The translations under genes were made by a program, and so were the position numbers. Source: Blastomussa wellsi (taxonomy: Eukaryota; Cnidaria; Anthozoa; Scleractinia; Plerogyridae). Taken from it: DNA of 64,000 bases. Within the stretch, counting starts at the first letter, position 1. Every line of letters begins with the position of its first letter. Under the pieces are notes generated by a model, which ran no database searches, was not told the DNA's origin, and saw nothing but the letters and a program-made list of their open reading frames with translations. Shown here in pieces: positions 13,329 to 22,489 of the stretch. Location of the stretch: the NCBI GenBank assembly GCA_947652115.1, contig OX393568.1, positions 24,044,463-24,108,462 of the forward strand, given 5' to 3'.

Positions 13329-13994
13329 TCTGGGGCTCGAACCCGAGACCTTCTGCACAGCAGTCCGGCACTCTACCAACTGAGCAAACCAGGCGGTGGT
13401 ATCTGTCATCTCCAACAAGACTGGCAAAATGCTTCAACAAATCAGACTCCTGATCTAATTACAGATGAAATTGGACTCCTCTCAGTCTGCTTAATGTCAT
13501 TATTACATACGCCAGTATTGCGATCATGGGTTGCTTCTATCAGCCATCTTCACCATAAAATCAGACAAGATGCACAAGGCAAACAAGCTACCAGTAATTT
13601 TTTAAGATCTTTTGCCTCAGATATATAAATAGCAATTTTCACACAAGGTTAATTTGTCTTGGACACTACGTTATTCATTGTTAGAGTGAAAATAGGGTAG
13701 ATACCATAATTGTTTACAGTGCATGAATTCCTCATCAAAATTTACCATCTTACTATCGATCTAAGCTATTGGATAAGCAAATGGAAAAATCAGATGAAAT
13801 TTTTAAAATGATGCTAATCTTTTTTTTTTACTGAGAACAGATTTTCATCTTCGACAGAAAACCCATATTACAAAGACCCTTACCATGGCAACATATGGGT
13901 AATTTTCTACGATATCTCGAATCTTTGCGAACTCTTCTTCCATGTTATTTTTCCAGACATCCCTGATGTTGAAATTCGTCACATTGGATGGCAT
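9905..13994 (-). CDS. CNOT7: CCR4-NOT transcription complex subunit 7 (CAF1 deadenylase)
   Basis: Six coding exons, in gene order: 13884..13994, 12798..12991, 12106..12267, 11203..11380, 10739..10816 and 9905..10033. They give 852 nt and a 283-residue protein, against 285 in the human enzyme. All junctions are GT-AG with consistent phases. CNOT7/CNOT8 is the DEDD-family 3'-5' exonuclease that shortens mRNA poly(A) tails in the CCR4-NOT complex. The catalytic acidic residues are present: D38 and E40 in the D-T-E-F-P motif, D159 in S-G-Y-D-F, and D228 with H223 in H-Q-A-G-S-D. Other family blocks seen are E-D-M-Y-A-Q-D-S-I and [11 protein letters not shown]. Tail residues after the catalytic domain are Asn/Ser-rich, as usual for divergent CAF1 C-termini. 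The gene appears intact. Two SINEs sit in its introns. CNOT7 and CNOT8 are vertebrate paralogues, so the symbol stands for the shared ancestor. Confidence 0.95.
12468..12735 (+). mobile_element. tRNA-derived SINE in CNOT7 intron 2
   Basis: The 5' part resembles a tRNA with pol III boxes: A-box-like TGGTGCAGTGGTCAG and B-box GGGTTCGATTCT. An unrelated body follows, then a simple-repeat tail of GATT/AATC units, the usual SINE layout. Confidence 0.65.
13030..13403 (-). mobile_element. tRNA-derived SINE in CNOT7 intron 1
   Basis: On the minus strand the head reads like a tRNA, with A box TTTGCTCAGTTGG and B box GGTTCGAGCCC, in the stretch about 13325..13400. A non-tRNA body of about 300 bp follows and ends in short GAGTA-type repeats. 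The tRNA head lacks a good anticodon arm, so this is a SINE rather than a tRNA gene. Confidence 0.7.
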
Positions 13995-14246
13995 TCTGTT
14001 GCAGTCACAATGAATCAACCAAAACTTTCACCCTTGGTTAACTCAAGCCACCTCTATGCATGCGTAAATCCACTTTCGATCCTTGCAGGATAATTCCTGC
14101 ACTCCAATCAACGCGATCTGAAGAAACAAAAAATACAAAAATCCAAATAAATCACCACACTCGTGTGATTCACACACGGTGCTCAAACCCAGACAGTGAT
14201 CGAAGACGTGGATGTTTTAAGACGAAACAAAATAACAGCGCTTACC

Positions 14247-14430
14247 TTTCCACCTTCAAACACTATCCTCCCGTGCGGAATCCTAAGCTTGCTAAAGGGC
14301 GAAACTAAATCCAGTAAACATGGAATTGAACACGTACAAGTTTCACTCTCTTTCAGTTTCATAAAAAAGATGGCGGACTGCGCATAGTTCGATTTGACGA
14401 AAGCGCATTCATTTTTTTGGAAAACCGCAA
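14247..14430 (-). promoter_or_regulatory. Possible CNOT7 5' untranslated exon and promoter
   Basis: Just upstream of the CNOT7 start, minus-strand sequence ends at a strong donor, GGAAAG|gtaagc (intron begins at 14246). It would splice to a noncoding leader before the ATG at 13994. The exon contains an open frame that would act as an upstream ORF. The acceptor near 13996 (aacag) is weak, so the join is uncertain. Confidence 0.35.
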
Positions 14431-14637
14431 ACATTTAGAACCGGTCTGGGGTCTGGGCAATCTCGTCCCCAGAGTCCGAGTTAAACGATTGGGGTCTAGG
14501 GGACACCGTGGAAGTTAAGGGTTTCCTTTCGCCAGGGAGGACGAAAATCGAAGAGTGCGAAATCTTGGCAGAAATATTTTTAACCAATCAAAACCGCGCA
14601 CAACCAATCCACCAAGATTGATATTGACTTCGCTGAG

Positions 14638-14865
14638 TAAGCATAGGCGGACGGGTACCTTCGGACTTGGTGGGGGTGAGGTGGGGGGCTGAAAGCTCCC
14701 TGCCCGAAAAAAATACGCAATTGCCCAATTTGTTAGCATTAAACTGGTATACAACCGCCCAAAAGTTGCAACTACTGTTGCCCGATATCTGAGCATTTTG
14801 CCCGAAAAATGTCGAAATTTTTCGAAATTAACTGGGGCGAGCTGCACCCCACCCCCACCCCCGGG
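14638..14865. repeat. Dispersed repeat with CATAGGCG-ACGGG end
   Basis: Begins GCATAGGCGGACGGG, contains repeated TTGCCC / GCCCGAAAA blocks, and ends in a C-rich tract. A related end (GCATAGGCGCACGGGG) and TTGCCC blocks occur at 39.31-39.44 kb. Confidence 0.45.
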
Positions 14866-14906
14866 TTATTTGGAGGCCTTTGAGCGCGTTGTCGTTGGCA
14901 CTAAAG

Positions 14907-15135
14907 CTCGGACCAAACGAAGATGAGAGTTGATGAGCCGGATTATAAACTCTCCCTCACGTTTGGCCTGAAACCCTCATGCGCTCTCGTCGACTCTCAT
15001 AAGCTCTCATCGGCCTTCAAGAGCGTGCTCAAAATTTTCATGAGAGTTTTTTCTCGTTTGACCCGAGTTGAAGATAGTCGGTGAGGGTTGATGAAAACCC
15101 TCATGGGAGACTCTCATTCTCGTTTAGCCCCCTTT
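14907..15135. mobile_element. Foldback element with GATGAGAGTT repeats
   Basis: The left end GGACCAAACGAAGATGAGAG is mirrored on the right by CTCTCATTCTCGTTTAGCCC. The interior repeats GAGAGT/ACTCTC and CCCTCAT motifs many times in both orientations. It is non-autonomous. Confidence 0.5.
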
Positions 15136-16126
15136 TAAGAAGACTCTTGGTACGAGAGCTCTGTCCTGTCGTCCCCACACCCCAGTGCTTTTAGGGATAC
15201 CTTACGGAAGACGTCCTATTGTGTTTGCGTGTAAAATGAATTGAAAAGTGCCAGTAATCTCGCCCCCAAGCCAGGGAAAAGACCCTGGCAACGAGGTTGA
15301 GTAATACGACTTGATTACAGATTACGTCAAACAGTTGACATACATATATTTGCTCGACGTTTCGGTTTTAAAAACAAACCTTCTGGGGGAGGGGCTAGGA
15401 GGGGTGGTACGAATGTAGGGGACTGTTTTGTAACCACCGTACGTAGTTTCCGTTGCAAACCATATCTCATTTCGATCTGTCTCAATCTTGAGGATCAGTT
15501 TGCAGCTGTTCTGTTTCTAGCATTTTATTAGCATGCTAACAGGTTGTCCTGTTTTGGTTTCGCACTGTTCTCACATTGGGTTTGGGTGGATTTTCGCGCG
15601 AGTGAAATACGGGCCTGTTGGGGCGAGGGGAGGGGAGAAAGCTTTGAAGCTTATGTACAGTCTCCAAAGCGAAAAAAAAAACGCTTAAATCTCGCTAGAA
15701 TTTTGTTTTGTTCTACAGAAGATCCGGCAATCGCTATGCAGGTTTTGCCTTAAGCCTTTATTAGAGTTTCATTATGTATCTATCACGTGACCTGACGTAA
15801 ACAAATCAGCTTTCAACCAGAGTAGCTTTGTATAACTGTTGATTTTAAGGCATTTTCATTCACCTCAAAAAAAGAAAATAATAATTTTCAGTAAAGTATA
15901 ACGGAGTTAGACAAGCGCAAAAAAAATGATAACGAACTGCCATATTAATGTTATAGCAACTTGCAAAATGGACCCGTCTTCGAGAAAAAAACTGCTACAA
16001 AGGAAGATAAACACAGCCTATAAAACACAGCCTATAAAAAATTGCACAGTTACACTAGTCTACAGCTGTGTTTTACGAGCGGGCAGCTATTAGTAGTATT
16101 AAAAGTTACATAACATATTTATTAAA
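15136..16126. other. No gene seen
   Basis: Contains a fragment of the AACGAGGTTG dispersed repeat near 15.28 kb. Otherwise it is probably the 3' flank of the first receptor gene. No convincing coding region. Confidence 0.4.
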
Positions 16127-17194
16127 TTACTCTTCAGTTGCAGCCTGCACTGCAGCTATTTGAACATTTGTTTTCAGTCCAAACATGCGCCTCTTCGCCG
16201 ATGTAAAAATTCTCAAATATTCCGCGCGAAAGGAACGATTCGTGATGCCGTATATGACGGGGTTGATCGAAGTGCTGGCAAATCCAAAACAAGTGTAACT
16301 CACATACACTTGTCGCTTGAGTTTCCAGTCTGCGTTTACAAAGTCTATCATATCGATCACTCCAACAGGAGTCCAGCAAGTTATAAAACCAATAACAACA
16401 GCTAAGAGAGTGTAGGTAATGTTGATTTCATCAACTGCGAGTCTCAAAGTGTCGGAGCTCTGAACAGAATTTTCTCTTAAGGGGCAAATCCGTGGGCGAA
16501 ATGTTTCATGATTATGTTTGCGTACCGCAATGAATACTTTCGTGTAACAAGTTATGATGATAATAAGAGGAATAGCCACATAAACAAGAACCAAATAAGC
16601 CCCATAACCTTGATACAGGCTTTCCACGTCGTGCGCGCAGAAAACCTTTCCAGCGTGGAAGGAAAACTCGTGCCCGGCAACAACGTAAGGGAGAGGCGCA
16701 AAGAAAGCCATTACCCACAGAATCACGATTGTTATTTTTGTTGTCTTCATGTTGAAGTATTTCTGATACAGCGCGCGCGAACGAACAACTCGGAAATATC
16801 TGTTTACAGCGGTGACGGCTAAAGTTTGTAACGACACGGCACACATGAGAAGAATCCAGAATCCTTGAAGCTGGCAGACAAAGTTGTTAAACGGCCATTT
16901 TCCAACGATCAGAGAAGCCACTGAAAATGGAATTCCCAGCAAACACATTAGAAAGTCTGAAATGGCCAAAGTTATAATGTACATGTTGGGAACAGTTCTG
17001 CGAAGATTCGGGTTTTTGATGACCGCGATTCCAAGCAGAAGATTTCCGGTGAAAGAGGCGAAGTTAATTAATAGCATGAAAAATGATTCAGTAACTCGTG
17101 TGGGAATTGAACGGTTTTCCAATTCCAACTCCCTTGCGAAGGTTTCAATCGATGGTAAGGTTTCATTCAATACTGCAAGAAGTTGAAAATCCAT
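16127..17194 (-). CDS. Melatonin-receptor-like class A GPCR, copy 1
   Basis: Single-exon 355-residue seven-helix receptor. Landmarks: N51 in TM1 (G-N-L-L-L), D80 in TM2 (L-A-I-S-D), and C107 in TM3 pairing with C186 in the second extracellular loop. N131-R132-Y133 replaces DRY. W160 lies in TM4, P209 in TM5, C273-W-T-P276 in TM6 and N311-P-V-I-Y315 in TM7, followed by an R-A-E-Y helix-8 segment. The N-terminal tail has two N-glycosylation sequons (NET, NRS). NRY and the helix-8 segment recall melatonin receptors, but the ligand is unknown. F sits where opsins carry the retinal lysine, so it is not an opsin. The ATG is the first in frame before TM1. It lies in tandem with copy 2, and the N-terminus, third intracellular loop and tail differ between them. 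A G-protein-coupled role at the plasma membrane is inferred from the family. Confidence 0.9.
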   Translation of the reverse strand: MDFQLLAVLNETLPSIETFARELELENRSIPTRVTESFFMLLINFASFTGNLLLGIAVIKNPNLRRTVPNMYIITLAISDFLMCLLGIPFSVASLIVGKWPFNNFVCQLQGFWILLMCAVSLQTLAVTAVNRYFRVVRSRALYQKYFNMKTTKITIVILWVMAFFAPLPYVVAGHEFSFHAGKVFCAHDVESLYQGYGAYLVLVYVAIPLIIIITCYTKVFIAVRKHNHETFRPRICPLRENSVQSSDTLRLAVDEINITYTLLAVVIGFITCWTPVGVIDMIDFVNADWKLKRQVYVSYTCFGFASTSINPVIYGITNRSFRAEYLRIFTSAKRRMFGLKTNVQIAAVQAATEE

Positions 17195-18296
17195 GTCTGG
17201 TCAGATAAAATGTTGATGATAAAATATCGCCGAGTCTGATTTTGATAGACTGATGATCGGTCTTAAGAGTATAACTTAACATGCAAACGACGTTTCCATT
17301 TCTAGCTTTTAGGACACAGGATGTTTTTAAATTCTTTTTCGATTTAGCGATCACGAAATACCCTTAGCCAACGTCACAAAATGTAGTTACTTTAAATGAA
17401 ATAACGTGATAGAGACAGCGCTTACCGTCAAGCGAAAATCTTTTTGTATGTTTTAAGACAACATTGTTTTCTTTACTTAATAGCTTTATTAAAGCCTTCG
17501 GCTTATTGCCTTCATGTTACCGACTACTTTTAATTCATTTTCACTGTAGTACATAATATTTAACTCTAAAAAGCTAGGGTTACAAAAAAATTATTAGAAA
17601 CGTGTATAGCATGCGCAAACAAAGATTTATATTAAACGAAAATGTTTTAGAGTTTTGTAATTAAAGAAGGAATTGGTGTTCTTGTTTGTATAACATTGCA
17701 CCATCACCACTTTGTTACTTAACGTAAATGAGAACTAGCTTATTCAACACGTACAAAAAATTGCTTTTTTAAATTAGCATTCAACTAATCACCCCAACTT
17801 GTTGTCTAAAACGAACGAGATTATTTCTAGATGTCGCTTCAGATAAAGCAATCATTAGATAATGAAATACCTCTGTGAGATTATTCAACTGTTGAGCTCA
17901 TAAAAAACTTGTATTGACAAACCAGTGGGAGAGAACGGTTGCTTGTAAAATGAGCTAGTGCTCTGAATTTTATTTTTTAGTGAGCAATACAAAAGTCGCG
18001 ATGAATCTGTTCCTTCTGGAAAATAAAAAAAACTTATTGCAGACAAGTTATTTTCTGAGAAGTTTTCAAACTTATATTTCTGTTTTACATTTGACTAATG
18101 TATTGAATAGCATGTCTTTTTTTAATTCAATATATTGATTGGCATACAGTGTGTTAGTTTCGAAGTAATTGCTTTGTAACAATCCAGGTGTAGAAATCTG
18201 TTTGTTAGCTCTTAATTTCACACGCGAAAAACCGACGAAAGCAATGGAACAGTTTGAAACGCGAAAAACTATGGGGAGCCATTTGTGCCAAAAATA
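17195..18296. other. Intergenic, no gene seen
   Basis: AT-rich spacer upstream of receptor copy 1. Short open frames only. It probably includes the promoter and any 5' untranslated exon of that gene, but no clear element was recognised. Confidence 0.4.
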
Positions 18297-18297
18297 C

Positions 18298-18640
18298 AAA
18301 TCGTTAGTGTTAACTCCAAATCTTAAGTGCTAACGACACATAGTTTGTGCAAAAATTGCCACTCGTTAGTGCTAAACATCGATCGCTAGTGTTGTTGCTC
18401 TCGATCGCTACTGTAAGAAACCAATCGATAGCGCTACAAATCAATCGTTTGTGTAACGCGTCAATTAATGACGTTTAAACACAAATCGCTAGCGCTACTA
18501 CATCAATCTCCCTTGTTGAAGGCAATCGATAGCGCTAAACATCATTTGTTTATGTAAACCGTTAAATAATGGCGCTTTAAAACAGGGTTGAAACAATCCG
18601 ATATTGTTGATACCAATAAATCGCTAGCGCTAGTATTGAT
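18298..18640. repeat. Degenerate 20-bp tandem array with TAGCGCTA core
   Basis: Units resembling TCGATAGCGCTACAAATCAA start at 18301, 18321, 18341, 18363, 18383, 18405, 18425, 18445, 18486, 18526 and 18621. Most steps are 20 bp or a multiple of it. The core TAGCGCTA is palindromic and several units have decayed. Confidence 0.65.
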
Positions 18641-19066
18641 TAATTATTGATTATGGAATGTTTACAACCAATAAGATCTTGCGAAAGAATTGTGTTTACT
18701 TTCCTCCAATCGGAGAGATTATTATAACTGCATCGCCGGCTGAGTTTTACTAATCGGCAACTTTTTTAACTGAATGTGTCACTGTTCTTCATGGCAAATC
18801 TCGAAAAAATAGACTACTTCTATTCTATGATTGTCTTATACAATTGCAAAGGCATCGATCCTCCCTTGTTGATCGTGCTTGATGCCGGAGTGTACGGTGC
18901 GCGCAGAGAAGGGGGGCTGTACCGCGTGCTCCCTGTTTACCAGCTATTTACCGTAAAATCTATCACAGCGCCTTCGTAAGGCCGACGTAGGTGCCGTAGT
19001 TTGTCGTCGCAGTCTGCTGACTGCCATCCAGTCGATATTTATCTGATAGGAAAACTTTGGAAGATT

Positions 19067-19126
19067 TACTCGAGTAGCCTGCGTACAGCCGTCCCCTAGG
19101 AGACGGCTGCACGCAGGCTATACTCG
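19067..19126. repeat. Hairpin (25-bp arms)
   Basis: CTCGAGTAGCCTGCGTACAG followed by CCGTC pairs with GACGG and CTGCACGCAGGCTATACTCGAG around a short loop CCCTAGGA, with two or three mismatches. It is probably a foldback repeat. Confidence 0.6.
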
Positions 19127-19328
19127 AGGAGAACGGAACGAGATTACACGTCAGTGATTTCAGCTCTGATCCAGCGCCCCTCGGAAAGATCGTCTATCAA
19201 CAGCAAAAAACAGCAGCAATGGTGGGAGATGGATTACAAGAAAATGTTGGCCGTGTTACTTGAAATGAGTATTTTATTTTGACTGATTATTACTGGAGGA
19301 TGTCGACATCGTGAGAAAGTGAGTAAGC

Positions 19329-19735
19329 GCCCTGGGGGGGAGGACGTCCCTATGAAAATGACGGGGTGCTCCTCGTACCTTTTAGGGGGTAAAGTTGATG
19401 GATTGGTACCGCTTATACTTAAAGCTAAAATTACCACCGCTAGAGTTGTCGCGGTACCTTTTAGGGTATTGAGCCAAGAAATGACAGGAACTGTGTGTGA
19501 CTCCGATGGTTTTTATTTGAAGTTTTCATTGATGTGAACCGTCTTAACTGATATTGAAACTTTAATTTGGTATTTTAAAATTGGTTTCTCCAGCAGAAGT
19601 GGTGGTACCTTTTAGGGTTGAAAATTTCGGGGACCACGCCCACTAATCGAGATTCTGGTACCTTTTAGGGAAACTTTTCAAAATTTCCGACGAGCACCCC
19701 GTCATTTTAATAGGGCCGGGAGTTCCCCCCAGCAC
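19329..19735. mobile_element. MITE with GGTACCTTTTAGGG internal repeats
   Basis: The ends are inverted copies over about 50 bp, sharing AAAATGACGGGGTGCTC. GGTACCTTTTAGGG or a near match occurs four times inside, at about 19.37, 19.45, 19.60 and 19.66 kb. No transposase. Confidence 0.6.
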
Positions 19736-19778
19736 GGAGTAATCGTAGCTGCAAGGAAAACACGGGTCATTCGTTTTA

Positions 19779-20828
19779 TCAGACTAAAACTACATTATTA
19801 GCACCAGCAGCTGCCGGTTTCGCAGGAACAGTATGAACATCAAATTGCTCCTGTGATCTTGAAATAAACTTCTTCAAAGACGCAAAAATGCTAATATACT
19901 CAGCGCGGAAGGCACGATTCATGATGCCGTATATGACGGGGTTGATCGAAGTGCTGGCAAATCCAAAACAAGTGTAGCTCACGTACACTTGTCGCTTGAG
20001 CTTCCAGTCTGCGTTTATAAAGTCGATCATATCGATTAAAATAACAGGAGTCCAGCAAGTTAAAAAACCAATAACAACGGCTAGAAGAACGTAGGTTACG
20101 TTGACTTCATCCACGGATAGTCTACCTTCGGGCTCGTGATCCTGATGTCGGCTTCTTCGAAGATGAAACTTTATGTTATGTTTGCGCACCGCGATGAATA
20201 CTCTCGTGTAACAAGTTATGATGATAACAAGAGGAACAGCAATATAGACGAGAACCAAATAAGCCCCATAACCTTGATTCAGGCTTTCAGCGTCGTGCGC
20301 GCAGAAAACCTTTCCAGCGTGGAAGGAGAACTCGTGCCCGGCAACAACGTAAGGGAGAGGCGCAAAGAAAGCCATTACCCACAGAATCACGATTGTTATT
20401 TTTGTTGTCTTCATGTTGAAGTATTTCTGATACAGCGCGCGCGAACGAACAACTCGGAAATATCTGTTTACAGCGGTGACGGCTAAAGTTTGTAACGACA
20501 CGGCACACATGAGAAGAATCCAGAATCCTTGAAGCTGGCAGACAAAGTTGTTAAACGGCCATTTTCCAACGATCAGAGAAGCCACTGAAAATGGAATTCC
20601 CAGCAAACACATTAGAAAGTCTGAAATGGCCAAAGTTATAATGTACATGTTGGGAACGGTTTTGCGAAGATTCGGGTTTTTGATGACCGCGATTCCAAGC
20701 AGAAGATTTCCGGCAAAAGAAGCGAAGTTGATGAGCAGCATGAAAAAGGATTCTGTGATTTGAACGGCAGTCGATCGGCTTTTTAACTGCTGGGCAAAGA
20801 TTTGAATTGTGGTCAATGTAGCGTTCAT
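19779..20828 (-). CDS. Melatonin-receptor-like class A GPCR, copy 2
   Basis: Single-exon 349-residue receptor. Landmarks: N41 (TM1), D70 (TM2), C97 paired with C176, N121-R-Y123 after TM3, P199 (TM5), C256-W-T-P259 (TM6) and N294-P-V-I-Y298 (TM7). The start M-N-A-T gives an N-glycosylation sequon near the N-terminus. From TM1 to TM5 it differs from copy 1 at only about ten residues, and long DNA stretches are identical. The third intracellular loop (basic, R-R-S-R-H-Q) and the C-tail are its own. The last three residues V-L-V could be a class II PDZ ligand. The N-terminus matches copy 3 more than copy 1. Ligand and G protein are unknown. Confidence 0.9.
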   Translation of the reverse strand: MNATLTTIQIFAQQLKSRSTAVQITESFFMLLINFASFAGNLLLGIAVIKNPNLRKTVPNMYIITLAISDFLMCLLGIPFSVASLIVGKWPFNNFVCQLQGFWILLMCAVSLQTLAVTAVNRYFRVVRSRALYQKYFNMKTTKITIVILWVMAFFAPLPYVVAGHEFSFHAGKVFCAHDAESLNQGYGAYLVLVYIAVPLVIIITCYTRVFIAVRKHNIKFHLRRSRHQDHEPEGRLSVDEVNVTYVLLAVVIGFLTCWTPVILIDMIDFINADWKLKRQVYVSYTCFGFASTSINPVIYGIMNRAFRAEYISIFASLKKFISRSQEQFDVHTVPAKPAAAGANNVVLV

Positions 20829-21587
20829 TGTGAAGCTGAAGTGCTATGCACAGATTTGGCCCTGTCACTGAGGTTAATACAACTCCGGTCGTCTCTTTGT
20901 ACTGAGCATAACGAAAGTGAATGATATTGCGTTAGAGTTGCGAAACTGATATTTTCTCTTCATGCAGTATCTCCGGAGATCCGTGTACAAAACCAGATCT
21001 CGTTGCTTGCTTTCTCCAGCGAAAAATACAAAAATGAATATTGCGTTTTGCAGATCCTCCCGATCGAAACTGATATTTGGTTCTTCAGTTTTCTCCGTAA
21101 TGCGAAAATGAAGTTCTGTTGCTTGCTTTTCTCCCGAGTTACGGAAACTGAAACTTCACTGGCTTTCTTCTCGTTTCTCTAGAGATGCGAAATCGAACAA
21201 CGCGTTATTTGCTTTATATAACGTCAGACCAGCGCTCCTTTTCAGAACGTACGAGGAATGACTTCTCGTCAATCGGAAAAGACAAATCTATTTCTCCCTT
21301 TCACTTAAAATTTGCATTCTACTGAATACTCCCGCAATTACTCAGTGAACCATGTCTTTATTCAATATACCAAAGTTTGAGCTATATATATTCAAGTACT
21401 TCTTCCTTCCAGAGCCGTTCTAGAGACATTCCTAAGCAAGTTGCTATGGTATAAATGATGACGTGGCCGTGCCTCCGGCAACGCAAAGTTAAAGAACAAC
21501 TTTTCTGACTTGTGCATAATTCTCTTGTACTCTCTTATGATATATATAGTTCAAGAAATGTGGCTTTTTTCCGAGCAAAAGATCAGC
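20829..21587. other. Upstream flank of receptor copy 2
   Basis: No coding region was seen. Repeated short blocks of the type GAAACTGATATTT and CTTGCTTTCTCC between 20.93 and 21.19 kb suggest an old local duplication. This is probably the promoter and 5' untranslated region of the receptor. Confidence 0.35.
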
Positions 21588-21599
21588 CATGTGTATCAA

Positions 21600-21820
21600 T
21601 ATAATTTGGTGTTATCAACTGGGTTGATAATGTCAATTGGCCACCGCAAAGAGATTAAATTGCTGGCGTTTCGAGCGTTAGCCCTTCGTCGGAGCGAATG
21701 CCGTTCTTGGATTCGCTCCGACGAAGGGCTAACGCTCGAAACGTCAGCAATTGAATCTCTTTACGGTGGCCAATTGACATTATCAACCCAGTTGATAAAA
21801 ACAAATTATATTGTTATACT

Positions 21821-21856
<36 letters not shown>

Positions 21857-21869
21857 TACTCCCTCTATT
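21600..21869. mobile_element. Foldback element, copy A, with 12-bp target duplication
   Basis: Two arms of about 90 bp face each other, centred near 21.70 kb. The left arm has GTTGATAATGTCAATTGGCC and the right has GGCCAATTGACATTATCAAC. A unique tail of about 75 bp follows, ending CCCTCTATT. The exact 12-mer CATGTGTATCAA lies on both sides (21588..21599 and 21870..21881), marking it as inserted as one unit. Other copies lie at 38.71 and 60.36 kb. Confidence 0.75.
21710..21757 (+). ncRNA. Hammerhead-ribozyme-like fold in foldback element A
   Basis: The segment can fold as a type I hammerhead. Stem I is GATTC..GCT with AGC..GAATC, the core is C-C-G-A-C-G-A, stem II is GGGC/GCTC, then GAAA, a minimal stem III AC/GT, and a possible cleavage site after GTC. 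The usual core is CUGANGA, so position 4 is C instead of U, and one extra A precedes stem II. Activity is doubtful. Hammerheads are known in Penelope-like retroelements, which is a plausible origin. Confidence 0.35.
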
Positions 21870-22250
21870 CATGTGTATCAAGGTCACCAGACCAGAGTTA
21901 ATTACAGTTCTCAGAAAAATATGATAGTAAACTACAGTTAATGAGAATTAAGGAAAGAAATTAAAGTCAGCCGCTTTCGCCATCCTTCAGAGAAGTTTTT
22001 AGTTTTAATTCCAATAATTTATATCTATACTATACTTATGGAAAGGCTAAATCGTGCCTTGCCAGTCTTCTCGATCAATATACTATACTGAGAGGGTCCG
22101 GAAATACAGCGGTTATAGATGGATTAACCCACACACGAATAAATTCAAGTGAATTGGCATGCCAAAGCACCCTCCGCACCCACGCCGTCTCTAACCGGTA
22201 TGTCCCCAATATATTGTTAACTTGTTAGTCACTTGCTGCCGTTCTTGTTA

Positions 22251-22276
22251 GAATCAATCAATCAATCAATCAATCC
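22251..22276. repeat. (AATC)n microsatellite
   Basis: About six AATC units in a row, possibly the tail of an old SINE. Confidence 0.6.
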
Positions 22277-22489
22277 TTTATTCACACTATCCTAGGTATT
22301 TATACACTATCTATATCATAAACAAAAAGACAAAAAAAGAATGAAATTAGGCCTTAATGTAGAAGTAAATAAGTGTGCGATGTCCAAAGTAGCAGAGCTT
22401 TCTAGTTGGACGCCGCCGAAGAGCTTTCTAGTTGGACGCCGCCAAGTTAGAGCAATTTTAGACTGACTGTTGTAAAACAAAAACTTTTA

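Noticed and set aside
13325..13400. Functional tRNA gene
   Set aside because: A and B boxes are present, but the anticodon arm does not pair and a SINE body follows directly.
16160..20763. Several 70-116 codon frames inside the GPCR genes
   Set aside because: They are shadows of the receptor frames on the other strand or in other frames. The same shadow recurs in each paralogue because the DNA is nearly identical.
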